Assembly: GCA_022825825.1 (NCBI GenBank)
Contig: JAJDWA010000027.1
Coordinates: 64,572 to 128,571 of the forward strand
Reading direction: 5' to 3'
DNA length: 64,000 nucleotides
Origin: Candidatus Poribacteria bacterium
GTDB taxonomy: Bacteria > Poribacteria > WGA-4E > WGA-3G
Made by a program: the position numbers and the translations under genes. The notes beneath the pieces are model-generated. The model searched no databases and was not told the origin of the DNA. It worked only from the letters and a program-made list of their open reading frames with translations. Of this stretch, positions 50,348 to 59,509 are shown piece by piece; the stretch's first letter is position 1, and every line of letters begins with the position of its first letter.

Positions 50348-51781
50348 ATGGAAGAGTTTACGAAACCTGCCGGAACGAACGATTTTCTACCTGAACAGAT
50401 GGTGCAGCGAAACTTTGTTGAAAATATTGTTCGTAAAACTTATGAAAGTTACGGGTATTCGCAGATTCAGACGCCGTTGTTTGAATCTTTTGCACTTCTA
50501 TCCGCGCAGTCCGGCGAAGAGATACGTCACAAAATGTTTACGTTTATCGGTCCAGATCGGGTTGATTACGCGTTGCGACCTGAACTCACTGCCCCTGTTT
50601 GTAGAATCATCGCAAATGGAGACCTAAAACATCTTCCGTATCCTTATAAACTTTACTATATTGGGCAGTGTGTGCGTCAGGAGCCGAAAACCGATAATCC
50701 AGATGTCAGGCGCGAATTTCGACAGGCAGGGGTTGAGCTGATCGGCCCCTCATCGGCACTTGCAGATGCTGAGATTATTACAATTCCTGTTCGGATTCTT
50801 GAGGAACTCAACATTTTCAAAACAAAGTTGAAAATCGGTAGTCCTGGGATATTCCGCGAGATTTTTAAACAGGTTGCACTTGACCCAAAAGATCATAGTG
50901 AAGTAATATTGGACATTGATCACCTTTCTCGACTACGGATAGAAAGCCAACATTTAGATATAGAAACGCTTCGTGATGAACTAAATGTTTTGCGGCGTTC
51001 ACAAGGATCTGATTATCAAGGTGACCACAAGATAGAAAGCACCACGGTTCAAGAGTTAACAGAAAGTAATGCCGATGATTGGATAGAGAAATTGCCGATG
51101 ATTGCTGAGGAAACTTACAAAGCCAGATGGCACCGATATTTTAACATCTCGGAAGAGATAGCACAGTGTTGTATTGATGTTTCAAAGATAAACGGTGATA
51201 AAAGGACAGTCATGGCAGCGTGGAAAGCGAGTCTTGGTGCGACTGCGCAAGAAGTTCGCCAAGATATGTTGGCTCTTTGTGAATGTTTGGAAAACAACGA
51301 AATTACGGATTTTGAAATCAATTTGGGAATTACGCGCGGATTCGATTTTTATACTGGAACGGTTTTTCAAATTGAATTATCAGAGAAGAACCTACCGATC
51401 TGCGGTGGTGGAAGATACGACCACTTAATCGAAAGTTTTGGCGGACCATCGCTGCCAGGAGCAGGTTTTGCATTCCAATTTGATTTGCTGATGGAGGCAT
51501 TTACTGAAACACAGAGTGAGCCTATTCAAGTAAAAAAAGATTACTTTATCGTAACAACATCTGCTGATCTTATTCCTGAAGCACAACGTCTTGCTGAAAC
51601 ATTAAGACGTTCCGGTAAAACCGTGGAGATAGATTTAATGGCGGCTGATCTGCAAGCACAACATAACTATGCTGCCAAAGCGAGTTACGATTATGTGATT
51701 AACTTGATCCCAGATCAACCGATGCAACGAATTGATTTAAAATCTGAAAACACGGAGGAAGTCACCATCAAAGAACTTTAG
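50348..51781 (+). CDS. hisZ: HisZ, ATP phosphoribosyltransferase regulatory subunit
   Basis: 477 residues of the class II histidyl-tRNA-synthetase fold, from ATG 50348 with GGAGGA upstream. FTKPAGTNDFLPEQM, RPELTAPVCRI, and RREFRQAGVELIG (motif 2) lead to RGFDFYTGTVFQ and GGGRYDHLI. The chain resembles HisRS but stands directly upstream of hisG, and a genuine hisS ends the operon, so it is best read as HisZ, which allosterically regulates short-form HisG. At 477 residues it is longer than most HisZ (about 390), and a C-terminal anticodon-binding-like part (DYFIVTTSADLIPEAQRLAE) is retained. A second HisRS-like enzyme is the alternative. Confidence 0.8.
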   Translation: MEEFTKPAGTNDFLPEQMVQRNFVENIVRKTYESYGYSQIQTPLFESFALLSAQSGEEIRHKMFTFIGPDRVDYALRPELTAPVCRIIANGDLKHLPYPYKLYYIGQCVRQEPKTDNPDVRREFRQAGVELIGPSSALADAEIITIPVRILEELNIFKTKLKIGSPGIFREIFKQVALDPKDHSEVILDIDHLSRLRIESQHLDIETLRDELNVLRRSQGSDYQGDHKIESTTVQELTESNADDWIEKLPMIAEETYKARWHRYFNISEEIAQCCIDVSKINGDKRTVMAAWKASLGATAQEVRQDMLALCECLENNEITDFEINLGITRGFDFYTGTVFQIELSEKNLPICGGGRYDHLIESFGGPSLPGAGFAFQFDLLMEAFTETQSEPIQVKKDYFIVTTSADLIPEAQRLAETLRRSGKTVEIDLMAADLQAQHNYAAKASYDYVINLIPDQPMQRIDLKSENTEEVTIKEL

Positions 51782-51839
51782 ATGGTTGTGGGTGGATATG
51801 GAGGGATACCCTATACCTTAAGGATTGAGGGAAACTAAT

Positions 51840-52610
51840 ATGCAAACAGAGAAGATTTTGAATCTACTTTTGCCGAAAGGCACTATACAGTCTGAAACCC
51901 TTGAAACATTCCAACGCGCAGGCTACGAAATGAACGGCTACAAGTCAACTGATCGTTCCTATCGTGCTACTTTTCACAACAACAGCGAATTTCAGATAAA
52001 GATTTCACGCCCCCAAGAAATACCTGTTTATGTTGGGATGGAAGATTTTTATGATTTAGGAATTACTGGGCAAGATTGGGTTGAAGAGACCGACGCGAAT
52101 GTTGAAGAGATACTACCATTAGAATATGGGTATGTTAGTATCGTTTTGGCGGTTCGAGAAGAAAGGGACGACATCAATACGTTTATGGATTTGGTGAATC
52201 TTGCGGATAGGAACATCCGTATTTCTACGGAGTATCTAAACATTGCGGAGAAATATATCCTTGAAAAGACAGAAAACCGTGTTGCCCCAGCGATCTTAAC
52301 CCCGTGGAAACGACTGAACACTCTTGGGACTTACCAGTCCCCCATTACCCTTATACTCTCTTTCGGCGCAACAGAGGGAAAGCCGCCTGAAGAAGCTGAT
52401 GCTATCATTGATAATTGTAGTTCGGCACGCACACTCAAGGCAAACCGTCTTAAAATCATTGAAGTGCTGCGAGAATCTGAGTCTACGCTGATTGCGAATC
52501 CGAAGTCACTTAGGGATCCGTGGAAACGCGAAAAGATTGATGAATTGAAGCAGACATTAGAAAAAGGATTGCGGAGACGAAAAAGCCAAGCACTTCCCGG
52601 ACATATATAA
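51840..52610 (+). CDS. hisG: ATP phosphoribosyltransferase HisG
   Basis: 256 residues, first enzyme of histidine synthesis, joining ATP and PRPP. NLLLPKGTIQSETLE is the N-terminal loop, DFYDLGITGQDWVEE the conserved LGITG segment, and EADAIIDNCSSARTLKANRLK the PRPP-binding region. Length lies between short forms (about 210, needing HisZ) and long forms (about 290, with a regulatory domain), the extra 45 residues being helical. The ATG at 51840 is preceded by GAGGG at 8 bases. Its position between hisZ and hisS supports a HisZ-dependent complex. Confidence 0.88.
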   Translation: MQTEKILNLLLPKGTIQSETLETFQRAGYEMNGYKSTDRSYRATFHNNSEFQIKISRPQEIPVYVGMEDFYDLGITGQDWVEETDANVEEILPLEYGYVSIVLAVREERDDINTFMDLVNLADRNIRISTEYLNIAEKYILEKTENRVAPAILTPWKRLNTLGTYQSPITLILSFGATEGKPPEEADAIIDNCSSARTLKANRLKIIEVLRESESTLIANPKSLRDPWKREKIDELKQTLEKGLRRRKSQALPGHI

Positions 52611-52622
52611 GGAGCAGGACTT

Positions 52623-53954
52623 ATGGCAACCTTTATTAAACCGCGTGTTCCCCGCGGTATGCGAGATATTTTACCTGAACAGATGATTCGTAGGCAATAT
52701 GTTATAGATGTTATTCGCGACGTATTCGAGGAATTTGGGTTTGAACCGTTACAAACCCCCGCGATGGAATTATCTGAAGTGCTCACAGGAAAATATGGAC
52801 CAGATGCAGAAAAATTGATTTATCAGGCAGGACACACGGGGGGCAAGGAGGATATTTCGCTCCGCTACGATCTTTCTGTGCCGCTCTGCCGAGTCGTCGC
52901 GATGTATCCACAATTGCCTAAACCGTTTAAACGCTACCAAATTGACCCTGTGTGGCGCGCGGAACGCCCGCAAAAAGGACGTTATCGCCAATTTTTTCAG
53001 TGTGATGCGGATACCGTTGGCAGCGAGAGTATGTTGGCTGACGCTGAAAATGTTAATCTCATTTATCAAGTATTGTCTCGCCTTGGTTTTAAGCAATTTG
53101 AGATTCATATTAACGATAGGAAAATGATTACCGGAATAGGCCAGTTTGCAGGTGTTCCTACTGCGCAGCTGGGTGGACTTTATCGTTCTATTGATAAATT
53201 GGGTAAGATCGGGTTAGACGGTGTTACCGCAGAATTAAGGGAAAATGAGATAGCGGAAGATGTGATTGAAAAATTACTCACACTACTGCAAATTGAAGGC
53301 GATGCTACAACGGTGCTTAATAAAATGAATGAAGCACTTGGGGATTTAAAAATTGCTCGTGAAGGTATTGCTGAATTGAAGGAATTGATCGACTATCTCA
53401 CTACGCTTGGCGTTCCAGAAGAATGTTACAAAGTAAACGTTGCTATGGTACGGGGGTTGGAATACTATACGGGCCCGATTTATGAAACGGTTGTTGAAGA
53501 GCCGAAGATTGGCAGTATCACTGGTGGGGGTAGATATGATGAACTCATCGGAAGTTTTAGCAAACAAAGTTTCCCCGCAACAGGTACGAGTTTCGGCATT
53601 GAACGGATTATTGACGTAATGGAAGAATTCGATATGTTTCCGTCTACTGTGGGGAAAACGGTGACGCAGGTACTAATGACTGTTTTTGATGACGAGCTGA
53701 TGAAAGAATCTCTTAAATTGGCTACGCAGCTACGTCAAGGCGGTATCCGAACAGAGGTCTATTTCCGTCCTGCCCGCCTCAGCGTACAGATGAAATATGC
53801 CGATGCGAAAGGAATACCTTACGCTGTCATTTTGGGATCGGATGAGTTATCTGCAGGCAATGCGGCTGTACGGGATTTGGTAACCAGAGAACAGGAAAAT
53901 GTGCCATTGGATAAGGTTGTTGAACGTATTAAACAGTTGATTAAAACATCATAA
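52623..53954 (+). CDS. hisS: Histidyl-tRNA synthetase
   Basis: 443 residues, normal for bacterial HisRS. Class II motif 2 is RYQIDPVWRAERPQKGRYRQ followed by FFQCDADTVG, histidine-binding motif HisA is RGLEYYTGPIYE, GGGRYDELIG follows, and motif 3 is SFGIERIIDV. A C-terminal anticodon-binding domain (VLMTVFDDELMKESLKLATQ) is present. AAGGAG precedes the ATG. Being in the same transcript as hisZ and hisG makes histidine charging subject to the same leader. The gene is convergent with an ATPase-nuclease gene. Confidence 0.95.
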   Translation: MATFIKPRVPRGMRDILPEQMIRRQYVIDVIRDVFEEFGFEPLQTPAMELSEVLTGKYGPDAEKLIYQAGHTGGKEDISLRYDLSVPLCRVVAMYPQLPKPFKRYQIDPVWRAERPQKGRYRQFFQCDADTVGSESMLADAENVNLIYQVLSRLGFKQFEIHINDRKMITGIGQFAGVPTAQLGGLYRSIDKLGKIGLDGVTAELRENEIAEDVIEKLLTLLQIEGDATTVLNKMNEALGDLKIAREGIAELKELIDYLTTLGVPEECYKVNVAMVRGLEYYTGPIYETVVEEPKIGSITGGGRYDELIGSFSKQSFPATGTSFGIERIIDVMEEFDMFPSTVGKTVTQVLMTVFDDELMKESLKLATQLRQGGIRTEVYFRPARLSVQMKYADAKGIPYAVILGSDELSAGNAAVRDLVTREQENVPLDKVVERIKQLIKTS

Positions 53955-53968
53955 GGGAGGCAAACATT

Positions 53969-55573
53969 CTAAACAGATGAAGGCTGTTCTTGTATCACAG
54001 GAATAACATAACTCCGAATTGTAAAACCGTCCAATGTCTCTGTTTCTACGCGAGGTTCAGGCACTGTGCGATGGTCAAAAACAACGTAGTATCCTTCCAC
54101 AGCACCTTCCGATTTGAGGTATGCAGCGAGCTGTCGTTTACCAGACTGATAGCTGCGGTCGCTTTCCCAAATCTTAGTTTCAACGATGTATTTGTGTGTG
54201 TTGTGCAGGATGAGTAGGTCTATCCTGCCTCGTCCGGTTTGTACTTCAAGATACATTGCCCCGCGTACGATTCGAACAAACTGATCAAGGTAAGCGTAGA
54301 GGAGGTATTGTCCGACAAACTCTTTTGGAGTCTCTGGAACGTGTAAAATTTTAAATCCAGCACGCGCAATAAAATCCTGAAAATTGTCAAGAAGCGGCAT
54401 CATCTTAATTTTACCATCAGCCGTGAGGTAATCAATAAAATCTGTATCCGAATTTTCCGGAAAATAATCTCCTTCAAGTCCATTAAATAGAGGCTGGAGT
54501 GCTTGAATAATGCAGTGTTGATATATCGGATTGACTATTTTACACATGCCGTCAGTGTCTTCAGTAATAACACCATAGGTAGCGAGTTCGTTGATGAGTT
54601 CATCATATAAATTGAATTCTATACCTTTATCATAAGAAGTTATCTTCATGAGAAGTGTTTCAAATCGCTCATCTCTACGTATATTTGTTATCAGGTGATC
54701 AATGTTGGTGTTTCGTTCACGAATGAGTTTGACGTGTGCTTTTGAAAAGTGGTCCATTGTGATCGATTCGTTTTTTGGGATATTTAATTCCTCAGTAAGA
54801 ATCTGCCCAAATCGGTTCACGAGGAAAGGTTGACCAGCAGTCTGTTTATGGAGTGCTTCAATAACTTCAGGCAAAAAGGGTTGTCCAGTTTCATCTGTAT
54901 ACTGTGCAAACAACGTTTGTACCTGTCTTCGGGTGAAGTTAGGCAAATGAAACTCGTCTTGAACATTGAATGGAGAAACGGACCTATCGTAGTTAAGTTG
55001 CGCGATGCTCTTGACTCCGATAATGCCGACACTATAAGGACAACGTGTCTCATCGGACAAGTAGATATCACGAAGTGAATGCAGAAAATCGCTTAGAACG
55101 GCCTGGGGAATTCCATCAAACTCATCTATAATGACAACGACTTTCTGGTCGGTATATTGACTATGCAGCGCACTTGGAAACTGTTCAAAAAAATCCATCA
55201 TTGAAACGTGATTTGTGATCTCGGCATTTTCAAGAAAGTGCGTCAGTATATTACAAGGGGCGTGTCCACGTTTTTGGAATACTTGCTTAATTTCTTTGCG
55301 AATTCTATTGCCAAAAGCCTCGTAAAAATCTGAAGAGGAGAGATTTTTATACGTTTCAAAATTGAGTTGAATTGGGAAATAAATTGACGACTCAGTCGCG
55401 AGTGTATCAAGTGCCATTCGGAAAAAGGTTGTCTTGCCAGTCTGCCGTGGCGCAAAGAGAACGATATACCGTCCCTCTTTAACACGCGCGAGAAAATCGG
55501 AAATTTCCTCGCTTCGAGGAACAACGTAATGCTTTCCTGGATATACACGGCCTTGGGTTCCAAAACGTCTCAT
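53969..55573 (-). CDS. AAA ATPase fused to a C-terminal PD-(D/E)XK nuclease-like domain
   Basis: 534 residues. The N-terminal P-loop ATPase has APRQTGKTTFFRMALDTL (Walker A), VVVIIDEFDGI (Walker B), and a winged-helix-like sensor region. The C-terminal 130 residues carry GRGRIDLLILHNTHKYIVETKIW, a D...ExK pair of the PD-(D/E)XK superfamily (DUF1703-like). Such STAND-like ATPase/nuclease proteins are frequent in Bacteroidetes and relatives; roles in defence or genome conflict are suspected but unproven. The start is followed by GRVYPGKHYVVPR, a common opening of this group. Confidence 0.8.
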   Translation of the reverse strand: MRRFGTQGRVYPGKHYVVPRSEEISDFLARVKEGRYIVLFAPRQTGKTTFFRMALDTLATESSIYFPIQLNFETYKNLSSSDFYEAFGNRIRKEIKQVFQKRGHAPCNILTHFLENAEITNHVSMMDFFEQFPSALHSQYTDQKVVVIIDEFDGIPQAVLSDFLHSLRDIYLSDETRCPYSVGIIGVKSIAQLNYDRSVSPFNVQDEFHLPNFTRRQVQTLFAQYTDETGQPFLPEVIEALHKQTAGQPFLVNRFGQILTEELNIPKNESITMDHFSKAHVKLIRERNTNIDHLITNIRRDERFETLLMKITSYDKGIEFNLYDELINELATYGVITEDTDGMCKIVNPIYQHCIIQALQPLFNGLEGDYFPENSDTDFIDYLTADGKIKMMPLLDNFQDFIARAGFKILHVPETPKEFVGQYLLYAYLDQFVRIVRGAMYLEVQTGRGRIDLLILHNTHKYIVETKIWESDRSYQSGKRQLAAYLKSEGAVEGYYVVFDHRTVPEPRVETETLDGFTIRSYVIPVIQEQPSSV

Positions 55574-55745
55574 ATTTTCGCCTCGTTTCGTAAAATCCTC
55601 AACAGCTTATTGTATCACATCATTTTTTGAAAATCTATAGTTAATTTGGTGATCATAGAAATGGTATAACAATCGAATTTAAAACATAACTGAATCGTAC
55701 CGCTAAACATATTGTCAAAATAGAAAAAAATAAAGAGAGAAAAAG

Positions 55746-56918
55746 ATGATGAAATTTTACAAACGTTCTCGTATCCTTTGGGGTATTTTTATACTCGGTT
55801 TGATTGTTCAGGTGGTGCAACTAACAATTGTTGGGTGCAGTCATACTTCGCCTTACTACCATCCGGACATTCCTGCCAGTGGGAAACAGGATATTGTATC
55901 GGAAGATACGCTCCATTACCGTATCTTGCTACTTGGGGACGGTGGGCAACCGAAACCGGATGAACCCGTTCTAAAAACGCTCAAAGCATGGGCACAAAAA
56001 ACGCCTGAGAAGACCAGCATCGTTTTTTTGGGGGATAATATGTACCCTGATGGAATGACAGAACAGAGACAACACGAAGCATCCACACGCCTTGATCCGC
56101 AAATAGGAGTTATTAAATCTACAAATACGCAAGGTCTGTTTATTCCAGGTAACCACGATTGGGCAGGCGGCAAAGAGGAAGGGTATCGTGCACTTTTGGC
56201 ACAAGAGAAATATATTAACAATGCGTTATCTCGTTTGCCCAAATTCCTACCGAGAGGCGGTTCTCCGGGCCCGGAGGTCGTTGAGTTTCCAGAAGCAGCA
56301 CCTATTGTTCGAGTTATCGTACTCGATACGCAGTGGTGGCTACATCAACATGAAAAACCGCAAAAACCTCCAGAGAAGATTATAGCAGAACTCAAAGCTG
56401 GCTTGGATACCGACTTACCTGTTATTGTTCTTGGACACCATCCATTGCAGAGTTACGGGGTACACGGTGGTTTTTACGACTGGAAAGCACATCTCTTTCC
56501 ACTCAGAGATGCCAAAAAATGGCTTTGGGTGCCAGTGCCAATCGTCGGTTCCCTGTATCCGTTGGCGCGGTGGCATCTGGTAAGATATGATCAAGACCTC
56601 AACGGTGCACGCAACAAAAAGATGGTATCACAACTCAATACTGCGTTTTCGACTGCAAAAAAGACACCCCTTTTAATATACGCTTCCGGGCATGAACATT
56701 CCCTACAGGTTTTAAAAGGAGATGTCACAGATTACCTACTTGTGAGTGGACTTGCTTCCAGTGAAAAGGCAACAGAGGTTAGCCATGGGGATAATACGTT
56801 GTTTGCGCACCAACACACTGGGTTTATGGCGGTAGATTTTCTCGAAGGCGGAAAAGTCTTACTACGAGTAGTTGAACCTGGAGGCAAAGAGGTGCTGTTT
56901 CACCATTGGCTGAAATGA
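55746..56918 (+). CDS. Calcineurin-like metallophosphoesterase, probable lipoprotein
   Basis: 390 residues. After a hydrophobic signal ending LTIVGC (lipobox) come the metal motifs in order: LLLGDGGQP (Asp), VFLGDNMYPDG (Asp/Asn), FIPGNHDWAG (Asn/His), VLGHHPLQS (His), and SGHEHSLQVL (His-x-His). This is the purple-acid-phosphatase-like/metallophosphoesterase core, acting on a phosphoester in the periplasm. Substrate unknown. Two neighbouring ATGs (55746, 55749) share the AGAGAG-rich upstream region. Confidence 0.88.
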   Translation: MMKFYKRSRILWGIFILGLIVQVVQLTIVGCSHTSPYYHPDIPASGKQDIVSEDTLHYRILLLGDGGQPKPDEPVLKTLKAWAQKTPEKTSIVFLGDNMYPDGMTEQRQHEASTRLDPQIGVIKSTNTQGLFIPGNHDWAGGKEEGYRALLAQEKYINNALSRLPKFLPRGGSPGPEVVEFPEAAPIVRVIVLDTQWWLHQHEKPQKPPEKIIAELKAGLDTDLPVIVLGHHPLQSYGVHGGFYDWKAHLFPLRDAKKWLWVPVPIVGSLYPLARWHLVRYDQDLNGARNKKMVSQLNTAFSTAKKTPLLIYASGHEHSLQVLKGDVTDYLLVSGLASSEKATEVSHGDNTLFAHQHTGFMAVDFLEGGKVLLRVVEPGGKEVLFHHWLK

Positions 56919-56958
56919 TGAATTCTTACGGAAGGCTATAGTTTTATTGTTATAACTT

Positions 56959-57240
56959 TTACTCAGCTTTGTCACTTTGACGAGCATATTTCAGGAATTC
57001 CATTTCCCTTAGGCGCGGTTCAACATCGTCCAATTGTAAACGAATATCAGTCAAATCAGCGGCGACCTTATTCAAATCCGTTTGTATTTGTTGATATGCC
57101 ACCTGTGACATGTTAGAACGATATCCTCTTTTCTTAAGAAGTTGAGATGTAATCAATTTCACAGCAACGAGGATTGTAATGGTCAAGCTAACTGTTATAA
57201 TCAGTATAAGTGTCGCAGCAAAAAATAAGAATTTAGGCAT
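56959..57240 (-). CDS. Small membrane protein with coiled-coil tail, member A
   Basis: 93 residues. One N-terminal membrane segment (FLFFAATLILIITVSLTITI) is followed by a basic hinge (LLKKRGYRS) and a helical heptad-like tail (QIQTDLNKVAADLTDIRLQL). The layout recalls the PspB-like small envelope proteins, but no identity is established. It lies 11 bases downstream of a similarly built gene on the same strand. Confidence 0.55.
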   Translation of the reverse strand: MPKFLFFAATLILIITVSLTITILVAVKLITSQLLKKRGYRSNMSQVAYQQIQTDLNKVAADLTDIRLQLDDVEPRLREMEFLKYARQSDKAE

Positions 57241-57251
57241 AGCTTTCTCCT

Positions 57252-57488
57252 CTACTCAGCGATACCTTTCGCAATTTGGATAAGTTCTTGTAAATGTTTT
57301 TTTACAGCATCAACTTCATTCCGCATTTCGGTGACTTGTTGTCGTAGTGTCTCTATCTCGCGTTGCGATGCGCCTTGTTGAAGTCCACGTTTCTTTTCGG
57401 CGTATGACGTTCCCATTGAGACACAACCAAGTACCGTTACTGTAAAACATCCACACACGATCAATGCTACGAATATGAATCCTGACAT
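57252..57488 (-). CDS. Small membrane protein with coiled-coil tail, member B
   Basis: 78 residues from ATG 57488 (MSGFIFVALIVCGCFTVTVL), chosen because GGAG lies 9 bases upstream; longer in-frame starts lack one. A single membrane helix is followed by a coiled coil (REIETLRQQVTEMRNEVDAV). It precedes the second small protein of the same architecture, and the two are probably an operon. Possible PspB-like stress protein; not proven. Confidence 0.5.
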   Translation of the reverse strand: MSGFIFVALIVCGCFTVTVLGCVSMGTSYAEKKRGLQQGASQREIETLRQQVTEMRNEVDAVKKHLQELIQIAKGIAE

Positions 57489-57782
57489 TTCAAAGTTCTC
57501 CATATCTGTTGTACTATTGGGTATTAGAGTATGTTCAATCCTAAAAAGATAGTTAAATTTAAAAATTAGAGGTATTAAGTCTAATTTACTGAAATTCTTG
57601 AAAGGTGTCAATTGCTTTTTCAAAAATTGAGAACATAGACATATTCATCCAGTAGATAGCAGTATGTAGGAAAGGCAAGGTCCGGAAGGATAAGTTCTAT
57701 TAAACTTTTTGGATAATGTAAAGTCTAAAGGCAAATATGGATTATACTTCAAAAATAACTGGATAGAGATTGAGGTGAAAAT

Positions 57783-58556
57783 ATGCTCACACAAAAACAG
57801 AAGTTAGAATTCTATGAAAACGGCTATATTACAGTTCCAGGTGTTGTGCCGAAGTTGATGATAGATGCCGCCCGTAAGATGATTAACCATTCTATCGGTG
57901 CTGTAGGACTGCACGAAGGCGATTTAGAAAAATTTCGGGCGCAATCGTATTGCAACGAAATCCGAAACGCCCCGCAAATTGTAGATATTTTCAGTAAAAC
58001 ACCTATCCATAACGTAGCTGAATCGTTGTTAGGTGAAGGTAACGTCCAAGTGCCGGGTTCAGGACAGATAGCACTCCGCTTCCCGATGCCGTTGGGACGT
58101 GATGCAAAAGAACCTGGCGGACATCTGGATGGATTGGGCAGTGGAACAAACGGTATGGCAAAGGGTGTTTACCGTCGCGGTTTTACTGCGTTAGCAGTTG
58201 TTTATCTTGCAGACGTGCCAGAGCCGTATAGCGGGAATTTCACGGTATGGCCCAAAACACACAGTTTCTTTGCGGATTATTTCAAAAAGGAAGGGCATGA
58301 GATATTGGCAAATGGAATGCCACGTCCGGAATTTCCTGAAGGACCAACACAGATCGTTGGCAAAGCTGGAGACGTAGTTCTGACACATCATCAGATTGTC
58401 CACTCAGCAGCGCCGAACGCATCTGCCGACATCCGCTACGCGGTTATCTTCCGTTTACGTCATGTTGACTGCGAAAAAAACGGCTACGACAGTTATACCG
58501 ATATCTGGCGTGAATGGCCGGGTATACAGGAAGCGGTAGAAAACGGTAATGCCTAA
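57783..58556 (+). CDS. Phytanoyl-CoA dioxygenase (PhyH) family protein, copy 1
   Basis: 257 residues of the non-haem Fe(II)/2-oxoglutarate oxygenase family. The opening LEFYENGYITVPGVVPKLMI is the PhyH signature, GGHLDGLGSG provides the H-x-D iron ligands, and HHQIVHSAAPNASADIRYAV gives the distal His and the 2-oxoglutarate Arg. Substrate unknown; members hydroxylate small acids, antibiotics or acyl chains. It ends at a strong terminator. Confidence 0.85.
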   Translation: MLTQKQKLEFYENGYITVPGVVPKLMIDAARKMINHSIGAVGLHEGDLEKFRAQSYCNEIRNAPQIVDIFSKTPIHNVAESLLGEGNVQVPGSGQIALRFPMPLGRDAKEPGGHLDGLGSGTNGMAKGVYRRGFTALAVVYLADVPEPYSGNFTVWPKTHSFFADYFKKEGHEILANGMPRPEFPEGPTQIVGKAGDVVLTHHQIVHSAAPNASADIRYAVIFRLRHVDCEKNGYDSYTDIWREWPGIQEAVENGNA

Positions 58557-58559
58557 AAG

Positions 58560-58598
58560 AACGGGTGATTAATTGAATCACCCGTTTCGCTTTTTATT
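58560..58598. terminator. Bidirectional intrinsic terminator
   Basis: AACGGGTGATT (58560-58570) pairs perfectly with AATCACCCGTT (58576-58586), followed by a T-rich tract. It lies between convergent genes: the PhyH-type gene and the LamG gene. Confidence 0.9.
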
Positions 58599-59418
58599 TT
58601 TTGCCCTTGATCTGTGCCCACGTAATGCTCAATTTGCCCGCAGGTTCAACAGGAGTAAATGGATTTCCAGGTACATTAGCAAGATGTGTGACTTCTTCTG
58701 CAGAAAGTACTCGGTGGAACATTAGAAATTCATCCATCAAGCCGTTGAATGCCCAGTTGGGACCAACGTTACCATTAAAAGCTGGAGCTTCTGAGCCAAT
58801 TCCAATGAACCCGTAACGTGTTATCACCTTTCCAATCATTTTGTTGTTTGTGTCTGTGGCCACTTCCGCATCCAATTCACCGTCAACGTATATCCGTTTC
58901 ATTTCAGCATCAAAGGTTGCGACAACATGATGCCATTCGTCATCAGCAACATCAGTTTCACCCCACCAATCCTTTATAGGGCAACAGACATCAAAAGCAA
59001 CAAAGGTTGTCGCTGCGTTTCCACCCACGTCATCACCTACAGCAAAACGAAAGAATTCACTCCGATCCCAAGAGGCGATCATACCTCTTTGAGCCGTCTT
59101 AACCCATACCGCCAGGCTAAGTTCCGGAAATACGTCGGCATAATGATGGTTTTGCACCGAAATATAGTTGGCTGCGCCACCTGGGAATGCCATACACCCG
59201 TTAACTTTGCCTTCCACAACGTTAAGATCCCCACGTATCAAACCGTGATTCTCATTTTTTGACCCATCCAAAACCTCTCCATCTTGAAGACTGTCCGCGT
59301 CAAAGCTATAATAGATGATAAGCTCGTTTTCACTGATTCCCTGCGCGTGGGCAGTTAGCACGGGAACTGTTAGTATAAGCGTTAATGTCAAAAGTTTAAA
59401 AATAGAAGTGGTTTTCAT
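58594..59418 (-). CDS. Secreted LamG/concanavalin-like domain protein, copy 1
   Basis: 274 residues. Signal peptide KLLTLTLILTVPVLTAHAQG with an AxA-type cleavage site precedes a LamG-like beta-sandwich: LIIYYSFDADSLQDGEVLDG, SLAVWVKTAQRGMIASW, EWHHVVATFDAEMKRIYVDG and IGIGSEAPAFNG. Such domains bind glycans or proteins. Near-identical organisation with the gene at 59684-60511 shows a tandem duplication. No membrane anchor. A free LamG protein may act as an extracellular lectin; this is inferred. Confidence 0.8.
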   Translation of the reverse strand: MKTTSIFKLLTLTLILTVPVLTAHAQGISENELIIYYSFDADSLQDGEVLDGSKNENHGLIRGDLNVVEGKVNGCMAFPGGAANYISVQNHHYADVFPELSLAVWVKTAQRGMIASWDRSEFFRFAVGDDVGGNAATTFVAFDVCCPIKDWWGETDVADDEWHHVVATFDAEMKRIYVDGELDAEVATDTNNKMIGKVITRYGFIGIGSEAPAFNGNVGPNWAFNGLMDEFLMFHRVLSAEEVTHLANVPGNPFTPVEPAGKLSITWAQIKGKK

Positions 59419-59509
59419 TTTAATTCTCCTTAATTTATGGACACCATTATAGGTGTATTAACTGAATTTCATGAGATTGATTTGAACAAACCTATCTCAT
59501 GTGATATTT

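Noticed and set aside
50049..50348. T-box or riboswitch upstream of hisZ
   Set aside because: No T-box UGGNACC-like bulge or known riboswitch core is seen; the His codons in a short frame point to ribosome-mediated attenuation.
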